Shown here: in pieces, positions 9,827 to 19,598 of the stretch | Position numbering within the stretch: position 1 is the stretch's first letter | Layout: every line of letters starts with the position of its first letter | Source: Leishmania mexicana MHOM/GT/2001/U1103 | Taxonomy: Eukaryota; Euglenozoa; Kinetoplastea; Trypanosomatida; Trypanosomatidae | NCBI RefSeq assembly: GCF_000234665.1 | Contig: NC_018319.1 | Coordinates: 186,001 to 250,000 of the forward strand | DNA length: 64,000 nucleotides | Direction of reading: 5' to 3' | Made by a program: the position numbers and the translations under genes | Notes under the pieces: generated by a model | Database searches by the model: none | Told to the model about the DNA's origin: nothing | Seen by the model: the letters and a program-made list of their open reading frames with translations, nothing else

Positions 9827-11571
9827 GAGCATCGCCGCTGCGTCTCTGCCCCCCCCCCACCCCACCCCCTCAACCTCGCTCTCAGCTTCGTGCTGAGTCT
9901 TTCACGGTGCCACCAAGGCACGCGACGATAGCAGCCACCACTGCTCCAATGCCGCTGCTAATCCCGCCAGTGAGTGTCTGCGTTTTGCAGGCGCGTGTGC
10001 TCACGTAGCGGTGCCATCAGCTCACGACTCCCCGACCTGTCGTCCTCCTCCCCCGCCACCTTCCCAAACCCGCTCCACGCTCTCCACCCAAACCTCATGT
10101 ACATGTAGATGTTCTCTACATCTCTCCGTATACCTGCCCTGCCTGTCATGTAATCCTCGTCGAAGCCGACACGGTAAGTGACGCGAGCGAAAGACAGAAC
10201 GCAGGCGCGACGCGGCACCCTCCCCACTCCCCCCTCCCAATGATGTGAACAACGATCTCCCATCGCTGTGTGCCCCGCGCGTCTGCCTCTGAGCGGGGAT
10301 GTAAGTGTTTTGGTCGGTCGGTCGGTCGGTTGGTTGCTGGCCGGTCTCTGCCCCACCTCACCTCACCCCAATGTGGTTGGCTTTCGGGTTTTTCCATGAG
10401 TGGCCCTCCGGGGCTTGTCCGTCTCCTGTGTCTGTGTGTCTGTGTCTGTGTGTCTGTGTGTGTGTGTGTATGTGTGTGTGTGTGTGCGTGAGCGTGTGTC
10501 TGCCTGTATATATATATATACGTATGTATGTATGCCTCTGTGCGTGCGTGTGCATGTGTGTGTGTGTGGCCTCTCCCTCCCTCCCTCCCCCCTCCCTCTA
10601 TGTATGCAGGGTGGCGCTGCTCCCCCCCCCTCCTCCTCCCTCTCTCGCCACCAACACCCACCGGCCACCACCGCCAGCTCGATTTCGCCTACAGTGTTTT
10701 CATCCCTCCCTCGTTCCTTTTCCGAATGATGTCCCCTCTCTCCCTCGCCTCTCTCACACCAGTGCACCATCCCAAACAGCCGCAGCAAAGGCGCTTGACG
10801 GCCTCCTCACGCTCATGCCTTGGACGAGCAACGAGTATCCGAACGCGTATTCCCCTCCCCCTCTCTCGACGTGGGCAGCATGGCGGTGCAGGACGTCGTG
10901 GAGGGGCGTCGAAGTCGCTGCCAGGCGACTCGCACACGTATCCGTATCCTCGGTGATGGGTGCTGGGGAGTCGCATGATATACCTCGCTGTATCGCTCCC
11001 TCTCTGCTAACGGAGGGTGTCGAGAGTCGCTCTTGTGTGGTGCCTCGTGGGCCCGTCGACGGCGGTGCATGTGTGCGTGTGTGTGTTTTTGTTCTGCAGA
11101 CATCCGTAACAGCGTGCACGTGCCTCCCTCTCCTCCGCCTCCGCCTCCGCCTCTGCCCCCCTTCCTTGCCCACCTTTGCGCCTATCCGACTCCCTCTCCC
11201 ACTGCTTCTTCGGGAGGTGTGCGTGCGTGCTCGGGCCCTTTTCATATCGGTGTCCACACCCGCATACTCGCCTCCGGTGGTTGAGCACGCATCCCCAGCG
11301 TGCGATCGCCCCTTCCCCTCACATCCCTTGCCTGCTTGCTTGCTTTCACCCTCCCTCCCTCCCTCCTGCTGATGGACCACTGACGCGCCTCGTCGCCTCA
11401 CTTTGCCTCGCGCGCCCCATTCAGAGAGCCGTGGGCGGTGGTCATACACGGCCCGTCTGCTGCACGCCATCGCTGCTGTCGTCGCTGCCTGCGCACCACC
11501 TGGCTGCTTTGACGCTTGCTTTACTTGCGTTGCCGCTAGAGCACGTTCATCTCGCCGCCGGAGAAGCACAC
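9827..11571 (+). other. Intergenic region rich in simple repeats
   Basis: No gene is supported. It holds a (TCGG)n run at about 10313-10330, a GT-rich microsatellite at about 10426-10498, TA and GTAT runs at about 10507-10534, another GT run to about 10567, and strong pyrimidine tracts at 11105-11165 and 11310-11367. The tract at 11310-11367 is followed by the AG at 11423-11424, the likely acceptor for the gene at 11572. The long open frame at 10305-11372 is a translation of these repeats. Confidence 0.55.
10426..10567. repeat. GT/TA/GTAT compound microsatellite
   Basis: Consecutive (GT)n, (TA)n, (GTAT)n and (GT)n runs with few interruptions. Such tracts are usual in Leishmania spacers and are likely to be length-polymorphic between strains. 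Confidence 0.85.
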
Positions 11572-14500
11572 ATGCGTCTGCGTGCGTCCACGGAAGTGAC
11601 GCGCACCGGGGCTGCTGCTGCTTCTGGTGCATCGGCGACGACAACGTCGACGCCGCCCACGGCTGCTGTCGCCAGCGATGATGTCGTTCCCGAGCAACAC
11701 CAATGGCAGCAGCAGCGCCACCTTCTTCGTTGCTTCGCCTTGGCAGACCTCCTTGGCGTGTCACCGACCGTGATGCAGCAGCTGGCGAACGCCGCGGCAA
11801 CACCGTCTAGCTCGCTGCACCACGCACTCAACACTTCGCGCGCCAGCTCTCACTGCTCCACCGAGAGCGACCCCGTGATGCAGGCGTGTCAGCTGGAGCA
11901 GATCCTCGTGGCAGCCGTTCTGAAGCGACTTTCCGATCGCTGCTGCGACGCCGGCAAGAGCATCGAGGATATGAGCAGCGTAGATGCAGTGCAGCCGGCG
12001 GCTTCCTCGGTCTCGACGACGCCGCGGCAGCCGGCGCGAACGCGGCAGCCCTTGTCCTTGACGGCACTTCCGTGGTCGGCAGCACTGTCTGAGCCACGGA
12101 ATGCCTGTACGTCTCCGCGGCAATCTGATGAGGGGTTGTTGCTGCCGTCAGTGCTGAGCTCCCCGAAGGGGGTGGCCCGCGTGGACGCCTTGCACGCGTC
12201 TTTCCTTCCGTTACTGCTTGTCGCTCTACTGCAGCGCGTGAGTGAGGGAAGCGGCGGCGACACGCACGTCACAGACGTCACGGTGCCGAGGAAAAAAGCC
12301 GACACCAACGCGACCGCGTCGAATACATCAGCGGCCGTCTTATCGCTGCGGCAGAGGCGACGTTGTCGTGCCGCGCTTCATCAACTGCTGCCACTCTACA
12401 TGCCTCTGCTCCTGCAGCGACGGCGCACCGCCTGTGCTGTGGTGATCTCCGTTGTGGAGGCGCTACAGGAATGCCCGTGTCGTCGTCCCGATGACGGCGA
12501 GAGCACCACCGAGGAGGAAGAATGCCAAAAGCGTATTCATCGTCTAGTGCATCAAGGTCTGTGCTGCAGCGAGGTCAAGCGATGGCTGCACACAGCTCGT
12601 CTCTTGTCGGACACACTCGTTTCGTGTCTCTCCCACGTGAGTCGACGTGCCAGCACAGCAGCAGCGGCAGCGGCAGCGGCAGCGGCACCGCCATCAGGCG
12701 CCGGCGTGGTGGACGAGGAAGATTCGATGGAGGCGCGGTGGACGCTGGAGATGACGGGAGTGTGGCTGAGTGTGGCAGGGAGGCCCCGCCAAGGTGGCGC
12801 GCCGGTGGCGGCGGGGCAGCGTCCGTCAGATCTTTGGTGGTGGGAAGCGGGTATGAGCGGCTCGGGCGGCGCCGTGCAGCCGGAGCCTGGCGGCAGCACC
12901 CCTGCAAGTGCTGGTACCACAAGGAACCGACAAGACTGCGCGCCGCTCACCACCGCGGAGGTGCTCGCGCTTGCAGAAGTCATGTGTGCCATAGGCGAGG
13001 AGACGTGTGACGACATCTGGCCCCAGGAGGGCGGCCATTCTGGCGAACCGCCGCAGCTGCCACCGTCGAGCTGTGCAGTTGTTGGTGGAGGCACAGTGGC
13101 GATGCTACGTGATGTGATGGCATTCTTTCTCGCTCGGCACCGCGACAGCCGCGTGTTTGGTCCTCCCCGCGCCCCTTCGACTTCCGAGGTGACGGCGACT
13201 GAGCCTCAACACCGCTACGAGCTCCTCCTCGCTGAGCGTCTTGAGATGGCGCACCGCCACCAGCACCGCCTGCTCGCCGCAGCGGAGCGCGCTATCCACC
13301 GAGTCCTGCGACAGCAGCACCGACAGGACCTCAGCATCCTCTGGCAATCACCAGAGATGATCTTGGCGCTGTGCAGTGTGACCGCCTATCAGCTGCGCAC
13401 CCAGCTGCATCGACGCGAGCAGCGCATGGCTGAGCTTTGCACCGCGACCACGGCGACGGCGACGGCGGCCATGTTCGCGTCGCCGCACATGAATATCGGC
13501 TCGCTTCCTCCCTCCGGCAGGGTGGCAGCCGCGGATCCGACGAGACGCAACAGCAGCGATGAGGCTGACAGAGAGTCTCGACGTGACCGACACTCGTCTA
13601 GTGGCGCCCCCTCTGCCACTGCTGCCGCGAAACCCGTGCACCTAGGGGAATCACTTTGGTCAGAGGAAGATGACGATGACACTGCGGCACCGCATGAGAA
13701 GAGCCAAGGGGAGTGGCATGCTCGATCCCTCGATGAGGATACTAGACTATCGGCACATGCAGCGCTGCTATCCTCTACAGCCGGCCCCGCCACCACAACA
13801 TCCGCAGCAGCGGCAGGAGGCACAACGATTTCCACCCCGTCACCCCCGCCGCCGCGGCCCCCAATGTCATCAGCTCCGTCTTCTGTGCATGCGCCCGCAC
13901 CTCTTCGCTACACACCGCGCACAAGCAGCTTGCACCACGGGTCTCGCGTCTATGGAACGCTGCCCGCGATGCATGCAAGCGGGGATGCGTCAGCGGCAGC
14001 TGCCGAGGACGCCGGAGATGGTGAGCGGCTCACGCGCGCCAGCAACGACTACTACGCGCCTGCTCGGTCGATGGAGCACCTATGGGAGCTACCGGCGCGC
14101 GTGCCGCGGGATTGGACGCCAGCGCTGGCCACTCTGATGGCGTGTTGCGTGCTGTGTCTCAGCTCATCTTCGACAACGGCGGCGGCGTCACGGCTCGCGG
14201 TGCTGCTTGGTGAGGCGCTGCTGAGTCGTCATGCCGCGGAGGCGGAGTTTGCGCACAGCACCGGCGCTACTGCTCTTAGTGGCTCACCCTCTGAGCCGTT
14301 GGCAAGGCAAGTCGCCAGTCCGCGACCAAGCCTCCCTGACTTCGGCTTCAGCAAGCGCCACGAGGCGCCAGCGGCGACGGCAGCCGGTGTAAGTGTGCGC
14401 AGCAGCGTGTGCAGTAGCAGCGCCACCAACAGTATCGCTGGCGTGTCCATGGCAATGGATAGCACCGACAGTGGCGAGGAGTCAGCTAGCTCCGTGGTAG

Positions 14501-16863
14501 CCGTGGGGGCACTGGCGCAGTGGCACCTGCGAGGGCTGATCCGGCAGTTGCGCCTCCCAGTCAACGGGCGAGTGCTGCCAAGCAGCGAGCAGGCCGACAA
14601 AGACCGTCTTCGAGGCCGCCACACAAAAGTGTCGAGGACACGTTCTGCTGCCCCGTCATCCTCGTTGGCTCTTCTTAGCAACGCCGTCCATCGCACCTCC
14701 GCAACGCCCAGCTCGGTGGGTGCGGTGGTGGCAGGAGGCGCCTCGTGGTTCACGCTGTACAACCAGACTACTCGCGCCCGTGATCGTGCGCTGGATGTGG
14801 CGCTGCGCTCGAATCGCCGCTGCGTGAATGCCGCCGCATCGCCCTCCTTGCCGCCGGCAGATGGTGTCCTGCGCCGGCTCGATCCCGTGTCCCTTCTCGC
14901 CAGCTGCTTCGCCCTGATGCACCTGCTGCAGACGCAGCCGCGCTTCTTCCAGATGGCGATGTTGAGTGGACGCACGATGCAGGAGTTGCGACTCGGCGTG
15001 GTGGAGGCTCGCTGGGGCGGCGAGCCGGGGTGTGCAGCACAGATGCTGCAGCGTCATGGCTCGGCGACGAGCACTGTGACGGTGTCCGTCAGCAGCGTAT
15101 CGAGAGTCCTTATGGACGGTACAGCTGATGGACACGCCGACCCGCGCGCTGGGGGCGCCGGTGCGTCTTGGCGTCGCCAGGACACCTTGTCCTTTGCCCG
15201 CGGTCGCTCACTATGGGATCGCACCGGCGCAGGTGCACCAGAAGCGGCACCGGACAGACCGCTGAGAATGGGCGCGAGCGATGACGATGCTGATGCACCG
15301 GTGCCGGCTGTGGCAGCCGATGCATACAGCAGCGTGGACGACTTCTTCGATGAAGCAGCGGCCGCAGCCACGTGTCACCTTACCGAGGCACTTCTGGTTG
15401 TCGTTTCCTACGTTGGCTGCCGAGCCCTTGCAGCGGCGTTGGCGCAGTTCGCAGCTCCAGACCTCGACAGCGTGGAGGTGGTGGACGCGAGTGTCATCTC
15501 GTGTGGGGGCGGTGGCATCGCGGCTGCTGTCGCCGCCTCTGCCCCTCCCCGAGACCTTTGGTGCGATGCTCTGCAGGCGATCACGGGGCTGTTGCTGGAG
15601 GCGCATCGAGCACAAAGGGGGGCTACCGCCACCAGCCGTGTTCGTGCCGTGGCAGCGGCAGCGGCAGCATCAAGGAGTAGCGTTGACCACCACGACAGCA
15701 CGCGCACCCGCAGCCACGGCGTCCTGTCGTCTGCCAGTCGCTCGGTGGACAGGGCAGGCACGCTGGCGTCAACAACCACGGCAGCCGGGGCACTCCTCCC
15801 AGCCTCCCGCGCATCCGCAAGTGCGTCCGTGCCGCCGCAGCCGAACGGCACTCGGCAAGCATTCAGCTTGGGCTCTGTCCCGACGGCGACTTATTTTCAT
15901 GCCGCTCGTCTCGTCGGTGATGCCGGACGCGGCCACCACGCTGCCGCCTCCCCTCCCATCGCGATCACCACCACACACCCGATACCAGCACCGCTGTCAA
16001 CGGAAGCACAATTTGGGATCGGTGCATTCTTCATTGCCCTCGTGCGAGCGCTGTTGCAGCTACATGCGTCGTCGTCGTCGGCGGCAGCGGCTGCGGCGAG
16101 CTCCGTCGGAGGTCTGCCCGACCACCACCAGCAGCAGCATCGGCCACAGTCACTACTGTGCGTTGTCCAGTGCCTCTACGCGGTCGCCAGCGTCATTGAT
16201 GACGTGCTGCACGACTACTTCAACCCTCCACCTGCCGTGCTGTGTGACGTGCTCGCGATTATGTTGGTGATACAGCCGCTGCAGCAGCCATCAGAGACGG
16301 TGCAGGAGGCGAGTGCCACAGTGCCGCTGCCGCCAGTTAGCGACACGCTTACAGCGTGGGAGGCGCTGCGCCTAACGCCGTTCTGGGACGGTGCCCTGCT
16401 CGGTCCTTTAGAGGCTGCAAGTCGCGTGTGGGCGGGCTGTGAGGAGTGCAGCGCTGCCGCATCATCTGATAACGGCGAGGAGCGCCGGAGTCGTGATCTT
16501 CAGCGCGGCCGCCCCCCTCGCTCGACCGCCAGCCTATGTGAGTCACCATCGGCGTGGCACATCCCCTCACGACCCCAGTCCTCACGCCCGCCGTGGCAGA
16601 GCCTCCTCGGGTACCTCCCGTGCTCCCGAGACCCGTTTTCCACGTCATGGTTGCCAGCAGCGTTTCGCGGGTCATCACACTCTAGCACCAGCGGGACACT
16701 GCTTGCCCTGCTAGCGAAGGAGGACGATCTTCTCTTGGCAGACCCGCCGACAACAACGGCTGCGAGCACGGCGGACGAGGTACGTCAGCTGAGCGTTTCC
16801 ATCGTGGCGTCCGCGCGGTACACGGAGTGGATGGAAGCATTGTGCGAAGCGTGGCAAGCGTGA
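11572..16863 (+). CDS. Large Ala/Ser-rich protein, unknown function
   Basis: The 1763-residue protein is not recognised. It is rich in Ala, Ser, Thr and Arg, with Ala and Ser homopolymer runs and no clear signal peptide. Ordered, helix-prone segments (for example the LEQILVAAVLKRLSDRC block near residue 107, the AERLEMAHRHQHRLLAAAER block near 560, TLMACCVLCLSSSSTT near 850, and a final block ending in EWMEALCEAWQA) are separated by long low-complexity inserts. This alternation suggests an all-helical scaffold with species-specific insertions, but that is inference. The frame is open from 11176; the upstream 132 codons translate a spacer with pyrimidine tracts, and the first sensible ATG is 11572, about 148 nt after the candidate acceptor at 11423-11424. 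GC-rich third positions throughout support real coding. Confidence 0.8.
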   Translation: MRLRASTEVTRTGAAAASGASATTTSTPPTAAVASDDVVPEQHQWQQQRHLLRCFALADLLGVSPTVMQQLANAAATPSSSLHHALNTSRASSHCSTESDPVMQACQLEQILVAAVLKRLSDRCCDAGKSIEDMSSVDAVQPAASSVSTTPRQPARTRQPLSLTALPWSAALSEPRNACTSPRQSDEGLLLPSVLSSPKGVARVDALHASFLPLLLVALLQRVSEGSGGDTHVTDVTVPRKKADTNATASNTSAAVLSLRQRRRCRAALHQLLPLYMPLLLQRRRTACAVVISVVEALQECPCRRPDDGESTTEEEECQKRIHRLVHQGLCCSEVKRWLHTARLLSDTLVSCLSHVSRRASTAAAAAAAAAAPPSGAGVVDEEDSMEARWTLEMTGVWLSVAGRPRQGGAPVAAGQRPSDLWWWEAGMSGSGGAVQPEPGGSTPASAGTTRNRQDCAPLTTAEVLALAEVMCAIGEETCDDIWPQEGGHSGEPPQLPPSSCAVVGGGTVAMLRDVMAFFLARHRDSRVFGPPRAPSTSEVTATEPQHRYELLLAERLEMAHRHQHRLLAAAERAIHRVLRQQHRQDLSILWQSPEMILALCSVTAYQLRTQLHRREQRMAELCTATTATATAAMFASPHMNIGSLPPSGRVAAADPTRRNSSDEADRESRRDRHSSSGAPSATAAAKPVHLGESLWSEEDDDDTAAPHEKSQGEWHARSLDEDTRLSAHAALLSSTAGPATTTSAAAAGGTTISTPSPPPPRPPMSSAPSSVHAPAPLRYTPRTSSLHHGSRVYGTLPAMHASGDASAAAAEDAGDGERLTRASNDYYAPARSMEHLWELPARVPRDWTPALATLMACCVLCLSSSSTTAAASRLAVLLGEALLSRHAAEAEFAHSTGATALSGSPSEPLARQVASPRPSLPDFGFSKRHEAPAATAAGVSVRSSVCSSSATNSIAGVSMAMDSTDSGEESASSVVAVGALAQWHLRGLIRQLRLPVNGRVLPSSEQADKDRLRGRHTKVSRTRSAAPSSSLALLSNAVHRTSATPSSVGAVVAGGASWFTLYNQTTRARDRALDVALRSNRRCVNAAASPSLPPADGVLRRLDPVSLLASCFALMHLLQTQPRFFQMAMLSGRTMQELRLGVVEARWGGEPGCAAQMLQRHGSATSTVTVSVSSVSRVLMDGTADGHADPRAGGAGASWRRQDTLSFARGRSLWDRTGAGAPEAAPDRPLRMGASDDDADAPVPAVAADAYSSVDDFFDEAAAAATCHLTEALLVVVSYVGCRALAAALAQFAAPDLDSVEVVDASVISCGGGGIAAAVAASAPPRDLWCDALQAITGLLLEAHRAQRGATATSRVRAVAAAAAASRSSVDHHDSTRTRSHGVLSSASRSVDRAGTLASTTTAAGALLPASRASASASVPPQPNGTRQAFSLGSVPTATYFHAARLVGDAGRGHHAAASPPIAITTTHPIPAPLSTEAQFGIGAFFIALVRALLQLHASSSSAAAAAASSVGGLPDHHQQQHRPQSLLCVVQCLYAVASVIDDVLHDYFNPPPAVLCDVLAIMLVIQPLQQPSETVQEASATVPLPPVSDTLTAWEALRLTPFWDGALLGPLEAASRVWAGCEECSAAASSDNGEERRSRDLQRGRPPRSTASLCESPSAWHIPSRPQSSRPPWQSLLGYLPCSRDPFSTSWLPAAFRGSSHSSTSGTLLALLAKEDDLLLADPPTTTAASTADEVRQLSVSIVASARYTEWMEALCEAWQA

Positions 16864-17762
16864 TGGCGCGCAGGTGTGTGTGTGTGTGTGTGTGTGCCTC
16901 TCTTGTTTTGTCACCGCACCCTCAGCCCCTCCCTCATTCTCCGGCCACGTGGCATGTCCTTGTCAGACGATACACGCATCCACCTGCATGTATGGGCCGC
17001 CGGTGATGCTGCATCAACGGAACATAGTCGAGCCTCGCTCGCCACGAGCCGCAGCTGCGCGGGCGGGGAAGAGCGAAAACGAAACGGACGAAAAACAATA
17101 GGAAGGGTAAGACGCGGGCCTGACGGGGGGAGGGGGGCGGAGCGGCGTGCGTGTGGCACCTGAGCGCCTCCCTCGCCAACTCGTCCGCGTCGCCTATCAC
17201 ATGCGCCATCCCTACCCCTCACGAACGGCACAACGCGACGCCTGTTGTGTTGTTTGTTGTTGGTGTTATTTTTCCCTTGCCTCGCTCCTTCAGCGCTTGG
17301 GTCTCCCGTGCGCAAAGCGCGAGGCAGGGGGCGATGAGATGGGACACGATGGTGGGAGGCATGGAACTCTCGGCCCCTGCTCCGCCTCCTCCGTCTATCA
17401 CGCGTCATCGATCCACCCTCGCCTGTGTCGATGCCGCCGCCTTGTGCACCGAACCCTCTCCCTTTCTCTGTTGCCCCCTCCCCCTCTTCCCGCCAAGCCA
17501 TCTGCATTTTCTCTCCCCCCTCCTCCGTGCCACATACGCTCCTACACGCTCACGGGTCCGCTGCCCCTGGCTTCCACCAGGGCAGCCTATTATCTTTCTT
17601 CACTGGGTCTTTCCATAACCGCGTCGAGGGTGAATTCGCGCAAGGGAGCCAAGCGGGTGCCGCGATCCCAGTGGGCACAGCGCTGCTTCTGTGTGTGCGT
17701 GTGTAGGAAGGAAGGGGGGTGTCGGAGGGCAGTCGGAGGCTGCTCACCCAGAGGGGCACCAC
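16864..17762 (+). other. Intergenic region
   Basis: No gene is supported. It contains a GT run at about 16873-16896, then a pyrimidine-rich stretch at about 17451-17530 with candidate acceptor AGs at 17496-17497 and near 17579. The 230-codon frame at 17147-17839 is pyrimidine-tract translation that runs into the next gene in another frame. Confidence 0.55.
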
Positions 17763-19598
17763 ATGTCGCTCTCGGCGTCCCACACCACCACCTCCGCTAC
17801 CGCCTCACCGGAGGTGCTCCTCGCTGCCTGCAAGGCTGAAGTCCAACAGTTGCGCGATGCCCTGCATGAGGTCGCTCTCCGCGAAACGGGTGGGTGCAGC
17901 AGCAGCGGCAGCAAGGGCGTCACTGGAGCTGTGGCAGGGAGAGCGCTCGGGGACGTTTGGGAAGGCAAGTACCTAGCCATGATACGAAAGAACAAGGACC
18001 TCACAGTGCAGCTTGGCACCACACAGCAGCATCTCGCTGCGGCGCAGAAGGCGCTGCAGGCGGAGCAGGAGAAGACGCAGCGACTGGCCGCCGCCGTGAC
18101 TGTCTCCTCACTTAGCGGTCGAGGCGCGAAGGCGGGCGCTAAGTCGGCGGCAGGAGCGGCCGGCCTGGACGACGGCTGTAACAGCAACGGTGGCGGCAAG
18201 AGTGGCGGGGGAGCCAGTGGTGGGGAGGGGGCCGCACCAGCCTCGTCCGCTGCTGTCGCGCGCGTGTACGATAAGCTGCATCAGAAGCAGCTCGCCATGG
18301 CCGAGGTGCAGCGGGAGAACGTTGCTCTGCGCTCCCTCATCCAGCGCGAAGTCGGTCTGCGTGATGACACAAAGGAAGTGGACCGCCTTCTCCGCCGTGC
18401 GACTGCCGCCTCGAGCAGCGGCGGGTCAGCGGCAGCTGCTGCCGGTGCTAAGTCGGCCTCTGGCGCGGACGGGGGTGGCTGGCGCGGTCGCGCGGAGGAG
18501 ATTGTTCTCCTGAAAAGCAAGCTGAAGGACGCGCAGCGGGAGGTGGAGGAGATGGCTGCGGCGCACAGCAGCAGTGAGAACGGCGTGGATGCCTGCATGG
18601 ACCCGCTTTCGCTGCCCGCCTCCGTCCGCGCATTCCTAGGCGCGAGTGGCGACCCCGCGGCTGAGGCTCGATCCATTGCAACTACCACCACCACCACCCA
18701 GGTGCGTCGGCCACGCCGCGATGTCGACGATGACGCGCGCGATCGGCTGAGCGCCATGCAGCAACAGCGGGCAGCGCAGCAGCGCCAGCTCACCGCCGAT
18801 CTCGCTGAGCTACAACAACAACGGAACGAAGAACGAATGAGGTCATCGGCGCTGCAGGCACGGGCGAAGACGATGAAGTCGGAGCTCGACACGCTGCGTA
18901 GCTACGTGGACACAATTCTCGGGAAGAGCAGCACGGACGATGAACTCGTAGCGGCGTACAAGACCGAGTTGCAGCACGCCCACGAAGAGGCTCGTCACTG
19001 GCGACGGGTAGCAGCGGATGCTTTGAGAGAAGCTGGTAGCAGCGGCGGCGGCGAGACGGATGCTGCCTTCACCGTCAGTGGCGTGCATAATGGACTCAAC
19101 AACGCAGCAGCAGCAGCGGTGCGGACGGCAGCCTATCGAAAGGCTGCCGGCGATGATAGAGCTGTCGCCGCCGGTGGTGGCGATGCTGGAAAGGTGCCCG
19201 GAGCGCCACTGTCGTTGCCGCCGCCACAGCCTCCGAAGTCCTTCTCCAGGTCTCTCTACGAGTGGGTGTGCCAGGCATGCGACGAGGTGCCGGAGGACAA
19301 GGAGCAGGAGAGCACTGAGCCAGCAGTAGCAGCCTCTGCGAAGCAGCTGGCAGCAGTGTTGCGTCAGGCCTTCCAGCATCTCGCTCTGGTCGAGCGGCAC
19401 ACGGCAACAGGACACGGCATGGGGCACGCTAGCACAGACAGCGCTAGCGCCGAGAGTGTCTTGCTCAAGGAGAACGCCGCATTAAAAAAACGCATCCGTG
19501 CACTGTCGGAGCTGATGGAGGCGGAGCTGCAGGCGCAGCGCGTGTTGTGGGCGACGGCCAACGCAATCGCAGGCGCGACACCGTCAGCGGAAACCTAA
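17763..19598 (+). CDS. Coiled-coil protein, unknown function
   Basis: The 611-residue protein has no domain I can name. Residues about 10-45 are helical (EVLLAACKAEVQQLRDALHE). A helix-forming segment at about 60-115 is followed by Gly/Ala/Ser-rich linkers, a second helical stretch at about 160-205, and a long coiled coil at about 326-426 (DLAELQQQRNEERMRSSAL and following). A Trp/Cys-containing block near 500 (SLYEWVCQACDEVPEDKEQE) and a C-terminal helix (LLKENAALKKRIRALSELME) are the most conserved-looking parts. The architecture fits a cytoskeletal or flagellar structural protein, but this is only inference. The start is the ATG at 17763; 24 upstream codons in frame translate spacer. Confidence 0.83.
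   Translation: MSLSASHTTTSATASPEVLLAACKAEVQQLRDALHEVALRETGGCSSSGSKGVTGAVAGRALGDVWEGKYLAMIRKNKDLTVQLGTTQQHLAAAQKALQAEQEKTQRLAAAVTVSSLSGRGAKAGAKSAAGAAGLDDGCNSNGGGKSGGGASGGEGAAPASSAAVARVYDKLHQKQLAMAEVQRENVALRSLIQREVGLRDDTKEVDRLLRRATAASSSGGSAAAAAGAKSASGADGGGWRGRAEEIVLLKSKLKDAQREVEEMAAAHSSSENGVDACMDPLSLPASVRAFLGASGDPAAEARSIATTTTTTQVRRPRRDVDDDARDRLSAMQQQRAAQQRQLTADLAELQQQRNEERMRSSALQARAKTMKSELDTLRSYVDTILGKSSTDDELVAAYKTELQHAHEEARHWRRVAADALREAGSSGGGETDAAFTVSGVHNGLNNAAAAAVRTAAYRKAAGDDRAVAAGGGDAGKVPGAPLSLPPPQPPKSFSRSLYEWVCQACDEVPEDKEQESTEPAVAASAKQLAAVLRQAFQHLALVERHTATGHGMGHASTDSASAESVLLKENAALKKRIRALSELMEAELQAQRVLWATANAIAGATPSAET

Noticed and set aside
10305..11372. 355-codon open frame in spacer
   Set aside because: It runs across GT, TA and CT microsatellites, with no protein-like segment.
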